Part shown: piece by piece, positions 56,509 to 64,000 of the stretch
Layout of the letters: every line of letters starts with the position of its first letter
Numbering within the stretch: position 1 is the first letter of the stretch
DNA from: Codonopsis lanceolata
Lineage: Eukaryota; Streptophyta; Magnoliopsida; Asterales; Campanulaceae
Reading direction: 5' to 3'
DNA: 64,000 bases
NCBI GenBank assembly: GCA_013146195.2
Contig: CM028382.1
Coordinates: 121,347,023-121,411,022 of the forward strand
Position numbers and translations under genes: made by a program
Notes under the pieces: model-generated
The model's database searches: none
What the model was told of the DNA's origin: nothing
Seen by the model: only the letters and a program-made list of their open reading frames with translations

Positions 56509-56955
56509 AAAAGGATTTTATTATGATATTGAAATGCAATAAAGATCCGTAAAATTACGAGTAGAGTAGAGATAAACGCACCATTGTTTGAGGATGAGAA
56601 GAAGAAACAAGAAGAAGAACTTGAAATTTGCGTAAAGTAGATACTTAGAGAAAGAGAGAGAGAAGCTTTCCTGTAGGGTTTCAAAGTTTGGAAATGACTC
56701 GGTTCGAGGACTATTTAAAGGCGAGATAATATCTGGTTTGGCGGGAACTTAAGATATTTTCTTAAGTCTTGAATTTTGTCCTTGACCCCTTTATTGCTTT
56801 AGAAACCTCTTTAAAGAAAATAGACTGTAAGAGTACTAACCTTTAGGTCTTAGGTAAAGGAGAACTTCACGTCTTAGATTAGTCTAATCTAGGTCTACGG
56901 TATGAAAAGAAATATTTAACAACATATTAACTTTTAAGCGGTAGGATCAATCATA
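56509..56955 (-). other. Unassigned block downstream of copia RNase H, promoter-like
   Basis: On the minus strand it holds a CCTTTAAATAG box (about 56720), a CT-rich leader (56680-56590) and an ATG in CAAACAATGG at about 56580, which reaches a stop after nine codons. SIRE-like elements often carry an extra region after RNase H. I cannot tell whether this is that region or unrelated DNA. Confidence 0.4.
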
Positions 56956-56959
56956 CCAA

Positions 56960-57700
56960 GATTTCTCCTTAAATAAGCAAACTTTGGTGGCATCCGGTGG
57001 TTTTGTGAGAATGTGCGCCAATTGATGCTCGGTTGGAACATATTCCAGGCCCGATGTTACCTTTTTCCACATGATCTTTGAAAATGATAACGAATATCAA
57101 TATTCTTTGTCTTTGAATGCATCCTTTGGTTTTTTGGAAATGAGATAGGCGATGTGTTGTCACACATGATTAGGCGATTTCGGTCTTGATGTTGTAATCC
57201 ACTAGTTGTTGCTTCATCCATACGGTTGAGAACAGCGGTACGCTGCGACAATATATTACATACGTGGTTGAGTTTGCCGCGATCCTTGTTTCTTGCAAGA
57301 CCATGAGGCAGTCTGTTTCCAAGAAATTGACAAGTCCCAGCTGGTGCTTCTTACGCTTTCACTGCGGTGCATAATGCGCATCAGTATCAACTAGATTGAA
57401 GTTGTTGGATTTTGAATACGGATGCCTAGATTTGTTGTTTTTGAAACATATCGATGATACGTTTGGCGACAAGCAAATGTGACTCTTTTGGATCTTTGAA
57501 AATCTAGCACAAACACAAGCAACAAACATAATGTCGGGTCTACTAGCATTAAGGTAAAGAAGTGAACCTATGATTCCTCGGTACTTGGTCATGTTCTCTT
57601 GCTTTCCCTTTTCATCTTTGTCAAGATGGCGGTCGGTAGACATTGGAGTTTCAAATCCTTTGGGTGAATCAAGACCAAACTTCTTGATTAGTTCCTTTGC
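56960..57700 (-). pseudogene. RNaseH: RNase H, copia element
   Basis: MTKYRGIIGSLLYLNASRPD and IMFVACVCARF (RT-RNase H connection), then LIMCDNTSPISFPKNQRMHS and TKNIDIRYHFQ, DHVEKGNIG, with CDN carrying a catalytic Asp. It ends near 56960 (FAYLRRNLGMI). Several frameshifts, for example at 57100 and 57430. Confidence 0.82.
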
Positions 57701-58640
57701 ATATTTGGTTTGGTGATGAAGATTCGTCGAAAGTCTGTTGTATGCTGTCTAGAAAATAGGTAAGTTCACCCCATCATGCTCATCTCGAACTTGCTTTGCA
57801 TCGGCTTCTCGAATCTTTTACGAGGCTTTGGTTAGTTGATCCAAAATAATGTCGTCCACATAGATTTGTACGAGAACGGCCTTTGTCTTGAGGATGAATA
57901 AAGTAGTGTCTATTCTTCCTCTCACGAATCCTTGTTCAATTAAGAACTTGGATAGAGTTTCATACCAAGCTCTAGGAGCTTGCTTGACCGTGAGAGCTTT
58001 CTTGAGTCGGTAGGCGTGGTCGGTTTGTCGAGAGATGACAAATCACGGTTGTTCACGTATACGGTTTCTTGAAGATCACCATTGAGAAAGGCACTCTTAA
58101 CATCCATCGATACACTTTGAAGTCCATGAGCGAGGCATAAGCTAGAAAGATTCGATTGCTTCTAGTCTAGCAACGAGAGCAAATGTTTCATCAAAGTCAA
58201 TTCCTTCTTTCGGTATTACTGCCTACGGTGACGACCAATCTAGCTTTGTTTACGGTGACATTTCCATCTTCATCTCTTTTATTTACGAATACCCACTTGG
58301 TGCCGATATTTGGATGATCGGTTGGTCTTTGAACTAAGCTCCACACCTTACATCTTTCAAGCTGGTTCAGCTCTTCTTGCATAGCTTCAATCCGTTATGA
58401 TCTTCGATAGCTTCATCAATCTTCTTTGGTTCGAGTTCAGATACAAATGCATAAAAGCAAACAAAGTTTCTTCTCGAACCTTATTTCTTGCGAACTCTGA
58501 GTTAAGATCACCAATTATTTGAGAAATGGGATGATCTTTTGCTTCAATAATAGTTGGAGGAAGATCACTTTGGTTGATTCTTCCCTTAAGAATTCCAGGT
58601 TGGTTGAGAAGGAGATTCACCAAAATGCGAGTGTCTGAAG
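57701..58640 (-). pseudogene. RT: Reverse transcriptase, copia element
   Basis: EELNQLERCKVWSLVQRP and IGTKWVFVNKRDEDGNV (58382-58230) are the N-terminal RT blocks. The catalytic IYVDDIILDQ lies at about 57870-57840. Between them are frameshifted remnants (LSRQTDHAYRLKKAL at about 58040). Confidence 0.83.
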
Positions 58641-59019
58641 AAATAGAGTCTTCAAAACTTTCATTTTACGTGAACAAGAAGGATGAGAGATCTGTAAAGG
58701 TGCTTGGGGTAAAAGCAGAGAAGAGATGGGTTCGAGGTCAACAGATGAGTTGTTATCGTATCGGTAGAGTATCGTCTCGATCTACCGGTGAAGGTTATCG
58801 GTATACATGGGTTCTGCGATTCTTGGTTTCGATTTTATAATAAGAAGTAGATCTTTGTATTTGTACTGTCTCATCATTATCGAGAATCATTAGCAACGCG
58901 TTCGGAGCCTTCTAGGCTCTAACAAGTCATATTCATCAAAAGAAACATGCATGAGATTCTAAGATTTTTAAATTAGATTTCGAAAATGCGAAATGCTTTT
59001 GAATGTTTGGAATATCAGG

Positions 59020-59791
59020 AAAAATTCCTTCGTCGATTTTGCATCAAATTTTCCTCTATATTCTTTTCCATTATAAAGAATAAAACATTTACTTGAAAGA
59101 TTTTAAGAAATCCAATGTTTGGGATCTTCCTCTCCATATTTCATATGGAGTTTTATTATGAAACTTGTTTACCGAGGGATCTATTTTGGGTAAAGCATGC
59201 GAGTGCGGTGTTGATACGCTATACGCCGAAATACTTCGGAAGTTTAGCTTGCGCGGCATTGTTCTAGCCGCTTCAATTAGTGTTACGTTCTTCCGTTCGG
59301 CTACACCATTTTGTTGAGGAGCCGCGGAGAAGTTGTGGCGATCCATGGTCATCGCGGTACTTTTCTACACCATTGTTTTTGAATTCAGGTCTGGTTGTTC
59401 GATCTTATGTCACAAATGTCTTCAAGCTTTTGAGTTTGAAGTCTTCTAAAAAGTGCGGTGACTAGATCATATCGTTTCATCTTTAGATGTCATAGTTTCA
59501 ATCAAGTGAATCTAGAGTAGTCATCAACTACTACAAGTGTGTACTTGTCTCTAGAAATCTTGTTGTAATAGGTCCAAAGAGATCCATATGCGAGAAGTTG
59601 AAGAGGAGTGCGTTTGTTGATAAAACAGACTTTCTTTTGAAGGAAGACTTGGAAAGTTTTCCTAGTTGACAAGCTTTACAACTTACGTCATGATCGGCGG
59701 ACACGTAGGTAGACCTTTGACAAGCCCATTTTGGAGAGCTTGGAGAGGTGCTTGAAGTTGAGGTGGTAGAGGCGCTTGTGCCATAGCCCAT
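59020..59791 (-). pseudogene. IN: Integrase, copia element
   Basis: CKACQLGKLSKSSFKRK (zinc-domain end) and NFSHMDLFGPITT (first catalytic Asp) in frame 59791-59531. FSAAPQQNGVAERKNVTLIE (catalytic Glu) and INKFHNKTPYE-like sequence follow in frame 59352-59089. The middle Asp block is frameshifted. It matches the plus-strand integrase at 30985-31430. Confidence 0.85.
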
Positions 59792-59799
59792 TTGTTGTC

Positions 59800-60170
59800 A
59801 CGAACATTGTTGGCTACTAGACACAGGTTTGAGAATCTCCCTAGAAGATTTAAGTCCACGACATAGGCGTTTCCTTGTCTATTGCCGGGGTCGATTGTAG
59901 AGCACGATTCACTTGTCTTTGATGAAGCACTGGTTGGAGTTGAATTGGCATAGAAGTCCTTTGTCGCTTGAAATTGTGATATGCTCGAGAAGATTGTGCT
60001 TTAAACCGCTTACTAGAGAAACTTTGTTGATGGAGAGACTTCCTCTAGTAATTGAGCCATATCCAATTGTCTTTCCTCTTGCATTGTCTCAGAAGATAGC
60101 GTATCAGGGTCCTTTTGCTTGGCTATATCTGTAGTAGAAGACTTCTTCCCGATCATGTGCCTTGAACGCC
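59800..60170 (-). pseudogene. Pre-integrase domain, copia element
   Basis: RHMIGKKSSTTDIAKQKD (about 60150-60095), a KTIGYG-like remnant, and SINKVSLVSGL equivalents in shifted frames. The HxxxGH segment follows toward 59790. This domain lies between protease and integrase in copia polyproteins. Confidence 0.7.
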
Positions 60171-60429
60171 AACCCTTTGTCTAGGTACCGATGTCTTTGA
60201 TTTCGATTCTATAGCCATGAAGCATTCTGTAAAGAGTTAAAGCAAAACAAGGTACCCTTTATTTGGGTCCTAAGGATTAGCAACCTTTGCAACCCATACA
60301 CTTGACCTTGAGAGAACTAGGTCTCTCGGATCTTGGGTGAACCTTAGCGAGCATTCCGGTGCCGAGATGGCCTAAGCGATGGCAAGAATGACATAAATGG
60401 AAAGTCCATAGAGAGAAATGTTAGAGTCT

Positions 60430-62334
60430 TCAATGAAGAGTGCTTATGATCATTCCTTTTCTTGACATCCATTTTTGGTTCAGCTTGCTTGTTGATGGTA
60501 GACTTAACAGACTTATCTTTAGCTTTTCTGTTGAGAACTTTTCCGGGGAGGATTCTAGAATACCTTTAAGTTTACCTTCAACGAGGTAAAGGAGCCTGCC
60601 TTTCATTGACAAACTTGATAGTTAACCGGTAGAGGTTTGGTAGGTCTACCGGTCAGAGACTTTGCTTTGGCAGTCTTGAGACTTCACTTTTCTAGTTACC
60701 TTCAGTTTCTCATTTGAGTCACATTTTGGCTTTTCCTTTGTGAACTTTAGGGTAAACATAAGGGAACACTTGAGTAACCAAGGCCTTGTTTCCTTATATT
60801 TCCAAATGTTTGTTTAGAGAAAGATATATCATTAGCAGTTTCGGAGGATTCACCTTTCTCTTTGACAGAAGAGATTGTCGGAAGAGACACATCTGAATAT
60901 CCTATGCAGTTTATCATAGCTAGATTTTTGGCTTGAAAGGATTTCTTGAATGCATCCTTGGAGCTATTCCAGAGTCAATTGTCTTTTGCAAGGCAATTTT
61001 CTCTAGGTCTAGTCCTTTGATGTGCTCAGATCAGACATCAATTTTGTCATGAAGAAATTTGTTTTCTTCCTTCGGTTTGATACTCTCTTGTTGACAGCTA
61101 TTGAGAGTTTGAATCTCACCGCCATCAAAGATTTCTCACCGTAAGTTTCTCACAGTTCTTGGCCGCTTTAACATAGGCTACTCTAAAGGAATTAAATTCT
61201 TCAAGCATATCCCGATTATCCTTGAGAAGTTCTTCCTTACTAAGCTATCACTTCTTGGTTTCATTTTTGTCCAAAGGACTTGGTGAAACTACAACTTCAT
61301 TTTCGAGTCATAGGTAGGACATGAATCATGAGCTATTAAGCATATGTTAGCTTGCTCTCAATCCTCTTCCTCCTCTCTCGAATCGGTTTCAAACCATGTA
61401 GCAACTTTGTTTATCTTCTATGTCTTCACCAACATACCTTTTTGTTTTTGAAATTTTCTAAACGGGGTTTTCGGTATGCTTCAAATTTTGGCTTAGGACA
61501 CTTTGAGGCAAAATGACGATATAAAAAATAGCAAACATAGCAAATTGTTCATCAGATAAAAAATCATTTTCACAGTAAGAAGTAGAGGGCTTGTTTTCAA
61601 CAATGATTTCTTCTTGGACCATGGTCGCAAAGACACGTTCTCTAAAGCTGTTTGTCTTGCTCTAGAGCTTGATTAACTTCAAGTTCATAAACCTTTAAAC
61701 TTGCGTAGAGACTACGAAGAGTCATCTCGTTTAAGTTCTTAGATTCTTTCATAGCCGTGGTCTTCACATGCCATAAGCTACCTAGAGAGCCTAGAAACCT
61801 CATGTTCATTTCCTTTTTGTCATATGTTTTACCAAGAGAAAAGCAACTATTTATTACCTCACTGAATCGATCGTATGCTTGTCTCAAGGTTTCCTTAGGA
61901 TCCTTTTGAAAGAATCAAACCGGCTGGATGTATGTATATTTTCTGTTGTCTCTTGTGTCTTGGTCTCCCTCCAAGTATTCTACAAGAGCTTCCCACATCT
62001 CTTTAGCAGCGGTTGTACATCGAATCACTTGGTATGTGCTTGTGTCTAGAGAGCGGTGATTATGTTGATTGCTTTCTTGTCAAGTTCAACCGACTTTCTA
62101 TCGTCCTCTGTCCATTCGATTCTTCTTTAGGAACTTCTCGCAGGTTCCCGATGGAGGCGAGAAGATTTGCCTTCATTGGTATATGTTGACTGCGGTGACA
62201 CATTTCCATAATCTGTTGTCAATAGAGTTCATGAATCTCATTACTTTATCCTTCCATACATCAAAATGACCTTCGTCCAATATTGGGACGTGGTTAGCAT
62301 TAGATGTAGGCAGCATATAGTGTGTTTGTGCCAT
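60430..62334 (-). pseudogene. gag: gag and gag-pol linker, copia element
   Basis: The ATG at 62334 lies 56 bases from the PBS. The frame reads VPILDEGHFDVWKDKVMRFM and NSIDNRLWKCVTA before breaking. RQAYDRFSEVINSCFSLGKT, NMRFLGSLGSLWHVKT and NEMTLRSLYASLKVYELEV (61887-61642) are the conserved gag core. A knuckle-like Cys/His remnant lies at about 61540-61490. Further on (60612-60430) Lys/Ser-rich sequence continues. No protease active site is readable. Confidence 0.8.
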
Positions 62335-62389
62335 TATGTCGTATCTCTCAAGAGTTTAATCTAGGAAAAACTTGTTTTCAAAGAGTATG

Positions 62390-62401
62390 GCTCTGATACC
62401 A
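62390..62401 (-). promoter_or_regulatory. Primer binding site, initiator tRNA-Met
   Basis: GCTCTGATACCA on the plus strand, two bases from the LTR. Confidence 0.9.
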
Positions 62402-62403
62402 AT

Positions 62404-63670
62404 TGTGGGTCCCAATGAGCACAATAATAAGCTAGAAGGGGGGTTGAATAGCTTATTAACACTTTAAAACTTTTAAGTAAGTTCCTTGAAAGTTACTTGC
62501 AATCTATGAAAAGATTCAAGTAGCGGAAGACCTTCAAGAAAATTGTTCCAGGTCTGCCGATAAGGACTACCGGTAGACCTTTTACAGATTACTTAAGTTC
62601 TGCTGAAATGGATATAATGAACAAGGAAACTAGGCAGTTCAAGTAATAGACAAACAGAAGGAAATAACACAAGTATTTTGAGATGGTTCACACTGTAAAT
62701 AGTGCTACGTCCACCACCAAGGCAGTCAACCTTGGATTTAAATTGTGCACTATGTTTTCCACTTAGATCAATTACAAAGAATATCCCTAATGGATCGTGT
62801 ACAAAATATTGACTTGTGTTTGGGTCTATGGAATTAAATATCGTAAATACAAGATATTTAATTGCGTATATAGTTAATGGAAGTTAACAACAAGAAGAAT
62901 AAAACAATAAATGTTGAAGAGCAGCTTCTTGTTGTTGACGAGGACTTCTAGATCTGTTGAGGATCTATTGAATGCACTGAGCTGAAAGACTTGGAGTTGT
63001 GTAGATTCAGAGCAATTCTTTAAGTGTTCGATTGATTCTGTGTAGTTGTCTCTTGTTCCAGTCTTCAATGAAAGTATTTATACCAGGTGCATTTCAAAAG
63101 AATCCGTTGGAGAGGACGAAGGCTTCACACGAACGGCTCTATTCATAAATGCATTAAATGCATGGGGTTTGTCGATCAAGGAATTTTGTCTTCACGAGAT
63201 ATCCGAGCGGATAATCATTTACGAGATCTTCAAAAAGGTGGGCGATTTGGTGTCGATTTGAGAGATGAGGCGAAAGTAGGAGATGCCGCTTTCCTTTGTT
63301 CGAGACGAAAAGTCTTCCTGCTTTTCGGAAAGTTGCTTTCGGCGGCTTGACATGTCAGGGAATGACTTGGATTAATTCAAATAATATATGGAAATAAGTT
63401 TGAATTAATCCAGCTAGTTTTATGCTGAAGAGGACACGTAGAAGCAGATCAGCTGGACACGAGGTCTACCGATCTTAAGCTTTGAGCAGGTCTTCCGGTG
63501 AAGCAAAGATGGGGTCTTCCGCTGAACCTGAAAAGAGTCCTACAAAAACTATACAAGGCAAAGTTCTATACACAGTTGCCACGCTAATCGATACGCAGCC
63601 CGATTAGCCACTGAAGTATAAAACTAATGTAATGTACTGATCAGATATAAATTTAACATAAGAATCAACA
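62404..63670 (-). repeat. 5' LTR of the copia element
   Basis: It starts TGTTGATTCTTATG (63670) and ends GGGACCCACA (62404). Minus-strand TATAAATA lies at about 63075-63082. GGTCTACCG / GGTCTTCCG words lie at 63463, 63490 and 63512 upstream of TATA, and a longer pair lies at 62551-62581. The right boundary rests on the TG...CA pattern alone. Confidence 0.75.
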
Positions 63671-64000
63671 GGCTACCTTTGGTAAATAGTGTGAAAGGTT
63701 CCTAGTGACATGTGTTGAATAGCTTGAAATAAAGTAGAGCTATATTCCTAGGGAAATAAAGTACCAATGGATTTTTGTTGTGAAAAATTTATGATCTTAG
63801 GAGAGAAATATGGTTGAGAAAAAAAAATGCAATATTGATCATAAAATCACAATTTTGGCGAATGCACCTCTCAATGCAGCTATATTAGGAACTACATCCT
63901 TTGATCTGGTCTTTATCACTTGTGTGTGATTGCATTTTTTATTCTTTTGCCTAACTTTTAGTTATCATGTTTTTAGGCATAAAATTTTAGGACATGCATT
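63671..64000. other. No feature recognised
   Basis: AT-rich sequence right of the copia LTR. No frame, repeat or LTR end is identified. Confidence 0.5.

Larger units (their letters stand above)
56960..63670 (-). mobile_element. SIRE-like Ty1/copia element, 3' truncated
   Basis: Minus-strand order: 5' LTR (63670-62404), PBS, gag, pre-integrase, integrase, RT, RNase H. That order (integrase before RT) defines Ty1/copia. Gag start, PBS and LTR 3' end resemble the plus-strand element at 26960-31430. No 3' LTR is present on the left. Frameshifts occur throughout. Confidence 0.88.

Noticed and set aside
1..64000. Host genes, tRNA, rRNA or integrated pararetrovirus
   Set aside because: I looked for intact exons, tRNA-like cloverleaf sequence and movement- or coat-protein motifs on both strands and saw none. 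All RT-bearing regions fit LTR retrotransposons with their own LTRs or neighbours.

Overview
The window is transposon-dense nuclear DNA from a flowering plant, probably a eudicot. I found no intact host gene and no bacterial features. The evidence is nested LTR retrotransposons of plant-specific lineages: Ty3/gypsy Tat with a second RNase H, Ty3/gypsy Tekay-type chromoviruses with very long TGTAA...CA LTRs, and Ty1/copia SIRE-like elements primed by initiator tRNA-Met. There is also a MULE transposase remnant, a CACTA terminus and long AT microsatellites. Most coding regions are frameshifted. Three runs of exactly 100 N (1186-1285, 31431-31530, 56409-56508) are scaffold gaps, and each lies inside a repeat.

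Layout. 1-1185: 3' end and partial LTR of a Tekay-type element. 1286-15090: Tat copy A on the minus strand (aRNH, RNase H, RT, gag, leader, PBS, then its 5' LTR). That LTR is split by two later insertions: a complete gag-protease-only element at 6045-9274 (TSD GGAGT/GGAGC) and a 4.3 kb Tekay-type solo LTR at 10697-15040 (perfect TSD TATCA). 15091-17055: remnant of an LTR element whose leader is a GC-rich tandem array, ending in a tRNA-Met PBS and an LTR start. 18062-26197: a Tat-like element with LTRs, PBS and leader but no gag or pol; a solo LTR (23727-24180, TSD ACCAT) sits inside it. 26198-31430: two SIRE-like LTRs head to head, the right one leading into a decayed copia element that runs into a gap.

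31531-41071: a Tekay chromovirus with both LTRs, gag-PR-RT-RNaseH-IN and a terminal chromodomain. 41072-50462: Tat copy B on the minus strand, with an antisense ORF of about 210 codons (41072-41704) downstream of integrase, a 1.27 kb solo LTR inside pol, and an intact 1.8 kb 5' LTR. 50463-53838: an LTR fragment, the 3' end of a MULE transposase pseudogene, and a CACTA terminus with subterminal repeats. 53839-56408: a third Tekay-like LTR. 56960-63670: a SIRE-like copia element on the minus strand with gag, IN, RT, RNase H and its 5' LTR.

The parts do not form one pathway; each element once encoded its own replication set. The points most worth following are the antisense ORF of Tat copy B, the family-specific CG-rich palindromic words upstream of the TATA boxes in unrelated LTRs, the coding-free Tat derivative with its palindromic array, a leader block conserved in all three Tat copies, and an indel-dominated divergence pattern that suggests some frameshifts are assembly errors.
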